Source: Candidatus Melainabacteria bacterium
GTDB taxonomy: Bacteria; Cyanobacteriota; Vampirovibrionia; Obscuribacterales; Obscuribacteraceae
Assembly (NCBI GenBank): GCA_003151275.1
Contig: PLXC01000026.1
Span: forward strand, 1 to 64,000
Length of the DNA: 64,000 nt
Reading direction: 5' to 3'
A program made the translations under genes and the position numbers. Of the stretch, positions 52,182-60,007 are shown one piece after another. A model generated the notes under the pieces. That model saw nothing but the letters and a program-made list of their open reading frames with translations, had not been told where the DNA came from and did not search any database. Each line of letters begins with the position of its first letter. Position 1 is the stretch's first letter.

Positions 52182-54020
52182 CTACTTCTTCTTTGACTTG
52201 CTTTCACGCTTCTCGTGCTTTTCGTGCTTGCCATCGTGCTTCTTTAGTTTCATCAGACCAGATTCGACTTCCTGGCGAAGTGGATTGCTGTCATCGGCAG
52301 CCTCCAAGAAATATTGGGCGTTTTCTAACGCCCGGTTGGGGTCTGGTTTGTCGCCCTTGGTGAACATGCTGAAAAGCCCGTAGTAGGCGTTCGGATGCTG
52401 CGGATCGGCAATCAGGGCCTGCTTGTAATGGTCAATCGCCACATCTGGGAGTTTCCAGGTAGCATCGCCCAGTTTGGTTTGTCGAGCTGCCTCATTTCGT
52501 TGGGTCCCTATTCGGCTCATACCCTGTTCTGCCCTTGGTGCAACCTCTGGAATTTCTTTAGCCAAAGCGTAAGCCTGCTCAGCAGATTGGAAATCCCCGT
52601 CATTAAACGCTTGTTCACCCAAAGAAATTAGTTCATAAGGCTCATCTTTATGTTCAGAGATGACGGAGATAAAACATTTTTGAGCGCTTCGAAACTCGTG
52701 CTTGTTCAGGTGTGATTCAGCTTCTGATAGTAATTTCTTTTCTTTGAATTCTTTGGCGCCCGCTTTTACGACCTGACCAGAGACATTCTTTTCGGTAGAA
52801 GTGGCGGCGTGTTCGCTGATAATGTTTTGCAGTTGATCGATCAGCTTCTGCATGTCGGGTGGATACTGACCGTCTTTTCTCGCTTTGCGATTGTAAACTC
52901 GGGTCAAACCCATAACAGCGTTTGCATCATCGGGTTGAGTGGCCAGAATCGTTTTGTATTCAGTTTCAGCCACATCCAACTTATCCTGCCGTAAAGCCAG
53001 CTCGGCCAGGTCGTTTCGCATTTGCATGTCGTTGGGCAAAATTTCCAAGGCGTCATGCATCTGCGAAATTGCCATTTCTCCGTCGCCGCGCAATGCGTAG
53101 TACTCGGCCATGTGGCGATAAGGATCCGGCATGTGCGGGTCTAATCGGATCGCTTCACGGTAGGCTGCAAGAGCTCCAGGTCCATCTCCTTGTTTCTTGC
53201 AAATGTCCCCTTTAATCGTGTTCCATTCGGGCAGCTCTCTTTGCTTGTCGGCTGGAATGTTGTGCAATTCCATAAACGCGTCTTCTGGCTTGCCCTGCGT
53301 GTTGAGAATGATTGCTTTCTGTAGTCTAGCCAGAGCGTAGTCGGGCTTGTCGTGCAGAACTTTGGTGATTATCTGCTCTGCTTCTTTGTCTTTGGCATCG
53401 ATACGAAGTAGGACCTGCGCTAAAAGAGTCAAATTGATTGGATTTTCGGCCAAGCCAACTGACTTGCGAAGGGGATCAATCGCCGAATCAAGATCATCTT
53501 GGGCCACCTTTACCAGTCCCAGAGTTTGCTGGGCAATCAGGATGTCTGCATTGGCTTTGATCGCTCTCTTGCAAAGCATTTCGGCAGCTTCCAGATACAA
53601 GTCCCGCTTAGCCGGCGAGGCAACTTTTTGCGAATGGACATAAGATACATAGCCACCGGCGGCGATGACATTTGGATTGTCTGGAAATTTTTCGCGCGCT
53701 TGCCGCAGCACGCGTTCAGCTTCTGAGATCTTGGCGGGAATCTCCTGTTTAGCCAGCGCCACAGCCAATCCCGCATACGAGTCACCGGTGTCGTCGTTCT
53801 GGATTAAAGCGCGATAGGCATCCTCGGCTTCCTTGAATCTGTTTTTAATTAGATACTCGTCCGCCTGAGCGATCGACTGTGACCATGCTGGAAGCGGCGA
53901 GAAGAATTGAGCGCCTGAGAGCAGAAATGTTGCTGCTAAAAGTTTGCAGGTGACAGCACAGAAGGTCTGTCTCCGTTTGGAGGGACGTAAGAAATTAACG
54001 GTAACAGAGCCCTTATACAA
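52182..54020 (-). CDS. exported TPR-repeat protein
   Basis: 612 residues; the start is probably TTG at 54020, since no ATG is near. A signal segment (LLAATFLLSGAQFFSPLPAW) precedes SQSIAQADEYLIKNRFKEAE. At least ten TPR units follow, including LPEWNTIKGDICKKQGDGPG, LAAYREAIRLDPHMPDPYRH and VAIDHYKQALIADPQHPNAY. The end is very basic with KHEKHEKRESKSKKK. It is probably periplasmic and serves as a scaffold. It begins 6 nt after the previous TPR gene ends, so the two are co-transcribed. Confidence 0.75.
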   Translation of the reverse strand: MYKGSVTVNFLRPSKRRQTFCAVTCKLLAATFLLSGAQFFSPLPAWSQSIAQADEYLIKNRFKEAEDAYRALIQNDDTGDSYAGLAVALAKQEIPAKISEAERVLRQAREKFPDNPNVIAAGGYVSYVHSQKVASPAKRDLYLEAAEMLCKRAIKANADILIAQQTLGLVKVAQDDLDSAIDPLRKSVGLAENPINLTLLAQVLLRIDAKDKEAEQIITKVLHDKPDYALARLQKAIILNTQGKPEDAFMELHNIPADKQRELPEWNTIKGDICKKQGDGPGALAAYREAIRLDPHMPDPYRHMAEYYALRGDGEMAISQMHDALEILPNDMQMRNDLAELALRQDKLDVAETEYKTILATQPDDANAVMGLTRVYNRKARKDGQYPPDMQKLIDQLQNIISEHAATSTEKNVSGQVVKAGAKEFKEKKLLSEAESHLNKHEFRSAQKCFISVISEHKDEPYELISLGEQAFNDGDFQSAEQAYALAKEIPEVAPRAEQGMSRIGTQRNEAARQTKLGDATWKLPDVAIDHYKQALIADPQHPNAYYGLFSMFTKGDKPDPNRALENAQYFLEAADDSNPLRQEVESGLMKLKKHDGKHEKHEKRESKSKKK

Positions 54021-54026
54021 CTTTGT

Positions 54027-55943
54027 TTATTTGCCCCCTTTCTCAATCTTTTCGGCATTATGTATTTCTCGATCAGCTTCTTTGGTGTCACCAGTTTGTC
54101 TCAAAAGGGCCGCTAACTTTCTGTGCAAGTCGGCATTGCGAGGTGCTAAGTCGATCGCTTCCCTGAGCGCTGTCATTGCACCAACAGGGTTTTTTTCCGC
54201 CATACACTTGTCATATTCTTTCATAGCCGGTTGTATTCTTGTCGAGTTGAGTTGGTCCAACGCCGCTTGGGCCCCAGGTTCTGTTGAATATGTTGCCTGA
54301 CGGTAACTGACCGAGGCTTCTTCTAAGTCACCTTTCTTTTCCTGTGATCTGCCTAAGAGGAACCAGGCGTGCCCATCTGCCGGACTTTTGTCGATAATTC
54401 CTTCAAAAAATTTGATAGCACCGGCGGTATCACTTGAAGCGAGCTTGGCCTCACCGTCAGCATAATTAATCGTTGGTTTTGGCGGTTCTTTAGGTGGCGC
54501 GGGTGTGGCTGTTGGAGTCGTACCGGCAGCCCCCAGCGCTCCGGCAGGTCCGGCTTTTTGCGGCACGCCTGTACTGCTATCAGGAACTCCCCCCGCCTTT
54601 GGGGCGGAGCCGATTTTCAATGGACCGCCACCCAACAATGCTTGTAGTCTCGGTTGCAACTGGGGGTGCACGTTTGCGTTGATCTTTGCCGCCGCCTGAT
54701 AGGCTGCTATAGCTCCCGGATAGTCCCCCAACATTTCCTTGCCTCTGCCGTAGATGTACAAAAGCTCTGCATCACCAGGATTAGTGCGCAGCTGATCTTC
54801 GATCTTTTGCATGCTCTCTGCAACCATAGGCGGTGATGCCTGACTGCTCGAAACAACAGCATTATGGAAACTTCGTCTCGCTTGAGCGAGGGCGGGGTTG
54901 CCTTTACCGATCTTGAAACACTCGATGTATTCTCGTTTCGCATGTTCAAAATCCGGCACAAGTTGATAAGCGCCACCGAGCATCAGATGGTTATCGAATG
55001 ATGGATTGACCTGCACTGCTTCGCGAGAAACTTCAATTAATCCGCGTATCGCGTCTGAGTTAAGCGGGTTAAGAGTGACTGCTCGCCTGTATTCGATGCT
55101 TGCGTTTAGCATGCGCTTGAGCGCGGGTTGGGTACGCCCGCTGTCTCTGGCTGTGAACGCCAGCTCTTTTAAAATGTCACCGAGGGCAGCGTGACACTTT
55201 GAAAGTTCGTTTTTCTCTCCCGGTTCCCAGGCTTTGGTGACAGCTGTTCGCATCGCTGTGTAGCCTTCCACCAACTTAGCGGGCACGGAACTTCCTTGTT
55301 TAACCAAAACGCGACCAAGCGCGTACCAGGCGGCCCCACTGTCTTTCATGCGCACGTAGTGTCGATACTCAGCGATCGCAGAGACATAATCACCATTGAT
55401 ATCGAAATCATCTGCAAGGTGTTGGCGAACGTTGGCATCGTCAGGATTCTTGCCCGTCCCTTTGATCGCCGAGCTGAGGAATTCGTCTGCTTGTCTGTTT
55501 TCCGGATCTACATAAATGGAGGTGCGAAATTTTTGCGCCGCTTCCGCGTAACTATGTTTTCCCAAAAGTGACTGGCCGTACCGCAAATATGCCGCTGACA
55601 GGTTTTGCCTGAAGGTCATGTTGAAGGGATCATTTCTCAATGCTTCTTCGTGTGCATGCACGGCGCCGTCCCACATGCCCTTCAAACCTAGCTCTACGCC
55701 TCGGTTATTCCACTCAAGAGGATTGGTCGGATTGGGAGTGGCCAGACTCATTCCTCCACCACCACCGGTGCTGGGTCGGCCCACTGCGCGCCTTCGCGTC
55801 GCAGCAGAAACGTCTGTCTGTGAAGCGATTAAAAGCCCAAGCGTCAGGGCCACAGCTAATTTTGCATACGCCGGGCGGCTTGCGGAGTTGGGCAGCTTGC
55901 GGAGTCGGGCAGCTTGCTGCAGCAGCCGAGCAGCTTGCTGCAT
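54027..55943 (-). CDS. exported TPR-repeat protein with Pro-rich linker
   Basis: 638 residues from the ATG at 55943 (AGGAG 5 nt upstream); the frame runs back to 56027. A signal peptide (LAVALTLGLLIASQTDVSAA) is followed by a Gly-rich stretch. TPR units start at LEWNNRGVELGLKGMWDGAV and continue to about residue 430. A Pro/Ala/Gly linker (about 440-510) is followed by four more TPRs ending NADLHRKLAALLRQTGDTKE. It heads the minus-strand run 56.0-48.7 kb. A short leader frame lies just upstream. Confidence 0.75.
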   Translation of the reverse strand: MQQAARLLQQAARLRKLPNSASRPAYAKLAVALTLGLLIASQTDVSAATRRRAVGRPSTGGGGGMSLATPNPTNPLEWNNRGVELGLKGMWDGAVHAHEEALRNDPFNMTFRQNLSAAYLRYGQSLLGKHSYAEAAQKFRTSIYVDPENRQADEFLSSAIKGTGKNPDDANVRQHLADDFDINGDYVSAIAEYRHYVRMKDSGAAWYALGRVLVKQGSSVPAKLVEGYTAMRTAVTKAWEPGEKNELSKCHAALGDILKELAFTARDSGRTQPALKRMLNASIEYRRAVTLNPLNSDAIRGLIEVSREAVQVNPSFDNHLMLGGAYQLVPDFEHAKREYIECFKIGKGNPALAQARRSFHNAVVSSSQASPPMVAESMQKIEDQLRTNPGDAELLYIYGRGKEMLGDYPGAIAAYQAAAKINANVHPQLQPRLQALLGGGPLKIGSAPKAGGVPDSSTGVPQKAGPAGALGAAGTTPTATPAPPKEPPKPTINYADGEAKLASSDTAGAIKFFEGIIDKSPADGHAWFLLGRSQEKKGDLEEASVSYRQATYSTEPGAQAALDQLNSTRIQPAMKEYDKCMAEKNPVGAMTALREAIDLAPRNADLHRKLAALLRQTGDTKEADREIHNAEKIEKGGK

Positions 55944-55951
55944 AGGCGCTC

Positions 55952-55996
55952 CTAGGATAGACCCCACACGTGCGTACAGACCCCACACGTGTGCAT
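55952..55996 (-). CDS. possible 14-residue leader peptide
   Basis: MHTCGVCTHVWGLS. Its ribosome site and start (CCTAGGA, 6 nt, ATG) duplicate those of the TPR gene (CCTAGGAGCGCCTATG). Its stop TAG lies inside the ribosome site of that gene. Translation of the leader could therefore control the operon. The arrangement may simply reflect a duplication. Confidence 0.35.
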   Translation of the reverse strand: MHTCGVCTHVWGLS

Positions 55997-56027
55997 AGGC
56001 AATCCTAGGATGATGGTAAAAAGTCAT

Positions 56028-56436
56028 GTGTTCTTTCTTTGATGATGAGACCAGCCGACGAAGCCGAAACGCTTGCGGCCTATTAATTAGTAAATCCTTT
56101 ACAACTCATTTTACTGATGTTCCAATTTTATGCACGCAAATTTTTGTCTGGAACTGTTTTGAGCCAATTGTTCCAGCAAAAATGTATTGTGGACAACATT
56201 TTCACCTAAGAATCGTTATATGCATATTGACAAGGCGACCAGGATCATTAAAAATTAGTCACTTCGCCAGCTGAACTGATATTGCACGCCCATTTTTCCC
56301 GGAGATTAAAATAACCGAATTTTGTTAGACTGAAGTTTGATCATATAAGCCTCGCACTTTATTGGCGTATCTACTTACTAGAACTATTTGAGGCTTAGTG
56401 CTCGCGACTCCCAAAGTATCCTCTGGAGGGATATTT
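56028..56436. other. divergent promoter region of the 50-64 kb cluster
   Basis: About 400 nt, AT-rich, between the two divergent gene sets. Promoters for both must lie here. I see no gene, repeat or RNA. Confidence 0.5.
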
Positions 56437-57324
56437 GTGAAAGTACAGCGCGCGCCGCTCGTGGCAGCATCTTTAATCATATTAGTAGGAGCGGTTGTTC
56501 CTCCTGCATACACACAGCTTCCTCCGACTAACATGGGCAAGTGGGTGCATCAGCCTGGCGATAATCAATACGGTAAAAATGCTCAGGACTCTAGACATGC
56601 GCTTCCTCCTGAGATGAGGGCTCCAGCACCGATGCAAGGTGGTGGTGGCGGCGGCGGATATGTTGGCTGGTCGCCAACGCCTGCGCCGTTTCGCGCTGAT
56701 GTTTCACTAGATCCGATTGCAGCTGACGAACCTGTTTCTCCAGCTGGTTTTCCTCCTCTTCCTGAGCGGCTTGATTTGCCGGTGCAAAGTAGCTGGGCTG
56801 GTGGCGCTGGAGGAGGCTATCGCGGAGGTGGTGGCGGAGGAGGCTCATACGGTGGAGCGGCTCCTCCTGGTATGAACTCTGGTGGTAATGGATCTCCTCA
56901 AGCGACAGGTTCACACCAGCACTACTCCCACTTCGAACCCGGTAGCTTCGGTCAAAGTGCAAGTCACGGTTACTACAAAGCTAACACTCCGCCTCCTCCA
57001 AACTCTGCTCCATCTGACTTTTACGCTTCCTCTGGCGGCGGCGCTCCAGGTATGGGACCAAGTGACGCTGAAAGAGCGCTCAGAGGCTTGGGCAAGGAGC
57101 CAAAGTTGAATTCGAAACTTGACACCAATCCCACCCCCGATGCACCACAGCCGGTTGTTGTGAATCAGGCTACAACTCAAGATTTATCACTTCCAGAAGA
57201 TGATTTTGCTTATCAAAGACCGCAAACCAACAACACAACGGGTAAAAGATTAGGTAGAAGCGTGAAAAGGGCGCTTTTGAGACCGGTTAATTCAGTCGGC
57301 AGTTACGCCGGCATCAGTTTTTGA
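56437..57324 (+). CDS. secreted Gly/Pro-rich protein
   Basis: 295 residues from the GTG at 56437 (GGAGGG 7 nt upstream). The signal peptide is PLVAASLIILVGAVVPPAYT. The mature protein has GGGGGGGYVGW, GGGYRGGGGGGGSYGG and many Pro; it is likely disordered. The end KRLGRSVKRALLRPVNSVGS is basic. It resembles the C-terminus of the next gene (MVRGSLLRK). It is the first gene of the plus-strand set. No family was recognised. Confidence 0.65.
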   Translation: MKVQRAPLVAASLIILVGAVVPPAYTQLPPTNMGKWVHQPGDNQYGKNAQDSRHALPPEMRAPAPMQGGGGGGGYVGWSPTPAPFRADVSLDPIAADEPVSPAGFPPLPERLDLPVQSSWAGGAGGGYRGGGGGGGSYGGAAPPGMNSGGNGSPQATGSHQHYSHFEPGSFGQSASHGYYKANTPPPPNSAPSDFYASSGGGAPGMGPSDAERALRGLGKEPKLNSKLDTNPTPDAPQPVVVNQATTQDLSLPEDDFAYQRPQTNNTTGKRLGRSVKRALLRPVNSVGSYAGISF

Positions 57325-57367
57325 AAATGGCAAGTTTGGCGAACAGGCTAGGAATAGGAGTTTAGTA

Positions 57368-58045
57368 ATGAGATTTTCGAGATTCACAATTTACAGTTTA
57401 TCGGTCCTGACTTTCAGTGGCGTGGCTGCCTTGACTTCAGTTGCACCGGTTTTGGCTCAAGGCAGTGTGCAGAAAAATGCCACTGAAAAGTCATCTTGGC
57501 ACGTCGCACCAAGAGAAATTCAAATCATTGACGATCGACCAATTATTCGCGACTTCCGCGAAGCTCCAGTGATGCCGCAACAAATCCAACTGCCGCCTGG
57601 TCCGGTGGGGTACGGCAGTAACCCTGGTGGCAACGGCGGTGGCGCTTTAGCCGGTGGTCCGGGAAGCACTCTTCCTGCCGGTGGCATGCCGATGAGTGGC
57701 AACCAGGGCTATCGCACCCCAAGTGAACCGATGGGCGCCCTGCCGAAGTCTGGTTTTCGGGGCACGAACATTCCCGCTGGGGGCATGGGCCCTAAAGGTT
57801 TACTGCCGACAGGATTCAGCACCAACGGCTTGAACGGCAAGATGTTGAACCAGAACAAGGCTTCAGGAGAGGGCGCCGGTGCGCCGCACGGAATGGCTCC
57901 TTCGGCTGGTCGAACCAACGGAAATTACAAAGGACCAGCCGTGCAAACATACAGCGGCGGTTATGGAAGTGGAACTGGTGCCGGATACGGTGGCAGTGCC
58001 AGCAGAACAGAATCAATGGTTCGCGGCTCTCTGCTGCGGAAGTAA
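57368..58045 (+). CDS. secreted Gly/Pro-rich protein
   Basis: 225 residues; AGGAG lies 8-9 nt before the ATG. The signal peptide is FTIYSLSVLTFSGVAALTSV with cleavage near VLAQG. An ordered-looking part, HVAPREIQIIDDRPIIRDFR, is followed by Gly/Pro/Met-rich repeats (GGNGGGALAGGPGS, AGGMGPKGLLPTGFS). It probably is an envelope structural component. The next gene starts 13 nt after the stop. Confidence 0.65.
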   Translation: MRFSRFTIYSLSVLTFSGVAALTSVAPVLAQGSVQKNATEKSSWHVAPREIQIIDDRPIIRDFREAPVMPQQIQLPPGPVGYGSNPGGNGGGALAGGPGSTLPAGGMPMSGNQGYRTPSEPMGALPKSGFRGTNIPAGGMGPKGLLPTGFSTNGLNGKMLNQNKASGEGAGAPHGMAPSAGRTNGNYKGPAVQTYSGGYGSGTGAGYGGSASRTESMVRGSLLRK

Positions 58046-58058
58046 GGATGGAGGAAAT

Positions 58059-59936
58059 TTGCGCTTAAAAGTACTACTACTGATTTCTACTATCTTCATC
58101 GCCGGCTGCTCGCAGCAAGGCGGCGGAAATCAGGCAGCCACTGTCTCCACGCCGGGGGCAGGTATTCTCGGCAGTCTGCGTCCGAAAACGGATCCAGCTG
58201 TCGTTGAGCGCATGCATATAGAAGAACAAGCGAGACTGGAAAAGCAAAAGGCCCTCGAAGCTGCAGCGCAAAGAGCTGATAATCAGGTCAATGCTGATGG
58301 CATGGGGCGCATACTGCCTAAAGTTTCGATGGATCCGATTGCTCCACCGGCTGAAGAAGTAGCAAATGCAAATGCAAATGGTCCAATTTTTACACCTGCT
58401 AATGCTGCCACTCCTGCCATTCCAGTTCCAACCAACGGTTCCACACCAGGTCAACCAGCCCAAGCTATGTCGTACGGTGGCAGCTCGGTGCCATCACCTC
58501 CTCCGAGCGGTAGCGGACCAGGACTTGTTCCGCCACCACCAGCGGTGACTCTGTCGACTCAAGTGGGCATGTCTGCGGGGATGCCGATGGATCCAAGCGC
58601 CATGTACGCCAATCCATACATGAATCCTTATGCCATTCCTTATCCGCAGCAGATGCAGATGCAACAGATGCAACAAATGCAAATGCAAGTGCCGCCAGCA
58701 CCACAAGTGGCATTGGCACGACCATCAGGAAGCCCGTTTGCCACTGGTCCCAGATCCTCGTCTTCAGACGATGATGATAGTGCCAGCGAAAAGAAAAGAA
58801 GTAATTTCGTGCCAATCACACCCACTGGTATGGAATCGCGTTCTTCTTATAAACAGCGTGATGATTTGAAGGCTCTCTGGAACGGAGTCTTGAAAAGCAA
58901 CTCTATGTCCTTGTTGATGAAGGATGAGAAGTTCGCCGCTCAACTAACTCAAGTAGATATCGGCTTGCCTGCCGAAACTACAAAAGGAAGTTTTTCAATC
59001 TCACAACGCCAAGTTGATGCCGTATTCAAAAATGCTCCCCTGGACAAGCGGATCCTGCAACCAGTTCGCAAACTGCAGTCTGACTTGGTGCAAGCTTACT
59101 ATCGCTACCTCTACAGCTACAACAAATTCGCCCTTGCCCAACAAACCGTAGCTGCTAGAAAACAAGAATCAGAAGTGGCCAGCTCGGCTTCAGAACAGCA
59201 ACGCGCCGCCGCTGACCAGTCTCAAGCGCAAGCTGACGCTGATTCTTCTAAAGATGATATGAAGTCGGCCCAAACCGAACTGTCCCTGATTGCAGGACCG
59301 CAAGCTGCTAAATATATCATCAGTAAAGTATCAGGAGTGACACCCAGCAACGATTCTCTAGCTTCTAGCGAGCCTAGCTCAGAGCAAAAATCGTCTGGTG
59401 GTGGAATGCTCGGTATGTTCCACAAGGGTGGAGGCAAGAAGTCTTCATCACCTGCAGCTGCAGCCGACACCACCAAAGTTGCTTCTGCTCCAACTGACAA
59501 GAAGAAAGACAAAGAGAAAGAGCCTAAAAAAGGTAAAGGCAAAAAGGATTCCGGCTCTAAAGAGAAGACTGCTGATCTCGCACCCGCTCCTGAAGCAGCA
59601 GCTCAAACCGTAGCCAGTGAGCCAGTGCCACTTGCTCCAAACGGAATTAGCTTTGAACTGAAAAATGTAAATGTTACCGCTCGCAAATCTATCTTGACTG
59701 TGAGCATCAAAAACGGCGGCGCTAATAATTTTAGCTTCAGCCCCGATGTAATCTCCATCTCCGAAGGCAACCATAAACTCTCAGAAGCAGCCGTTCGCGC
59801 AGACTTCGATCAAACAATGGTGCAGCCGAATCAGGAGATAAAAGGGACGATTACGATTTTTGGACGACCTTGGAACGACCGATTAGCAGTCAGTCTTTCT
59901 GATGGCGGCAAGACCATTCAAATGAGTCGAAGATAG
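58059..59936 (+). CDS. lipoprotein with Gln/Met-rich and C-terminal beta domains
   Basis: 625 residues from the TTG at 58059 (GGAGG 6 nt upstream); the open frame upstream overlaps the preceding gene. LKVLLLISTIFIAGCSQQGG is a lipoprotein signal with the lipobox IAGC. Long low-complexity parts follow, including MQMQQMQQMQMQ and a Lys-rich DKKKDKEKEPKKGKGKK. Helices with coiled-coil character lie at about 320-450. The end (VTARKSILTVSIKNGGANNF to GRPWNDRLAVSLSDGG) is an Ig-like beta domain of the kind seen in secretion-channel lipoproteins. It should be anchored in a membrane facing the periplasm. Confidence 0.68.
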   Translation: MRLKVLLLISTIFIAGCSQQGGGNQAATVSTPGAGILGSLRPKTDPAVVERMHIEEQARLEKQKALEAAAQRADNQVNADGMGRILPKVSMDPIAPPAEEVANANANGPIFTPANAATPAIPVPTNGSTPGQPAQAMSYGGSSVPSPPPSGSGPGLVPPPPAVTLSTQVGMSAGMPMDPSAMYANPYMNPYAIPYPQQMQMQQMQQMQMQVPPAPQVALARPSGSPFATGPRSSSSDDDDSASEKKRSNFVPITPTGMESRSSYKQRDDLKALWNGVLKSNSMSLLMKDEKFAAQLTQVDIGLPAETTKGSFSISQRQVDAVFKNAPLDKRILQPVRKLQSDLVQAYYRYLYSYNKFALAQQTVAARKQESEVASSASEQQRAAADQSQAQADADSSKDDMKSAQTELSLIAGPQAAKYIISKVSGVTPSNDSLASSEPSSEQKSSGGGMLGMFHKGGGKKSSSPAAAADTTKVASAPTDKKKDKEKEPKKGKGKKDSGSKEKTADLAPAPEAAAQTVASEPVPLAPNGISFELKNVNVTARKSILTVSIKNGGANNFSFSPDVISISEGNHKLSEAAVRADFDQTMVQPNQEIKGTITIFGRPWNDRLAVSLSDGGKTIQMSRR

Positions 59937-60007
59937 TTTAGTCGAGCAGATTGCTGCCTAGACATCCTCGGATAAGCGCGATGCATGACCCCTCAGGTAG
60001 GAAGATA

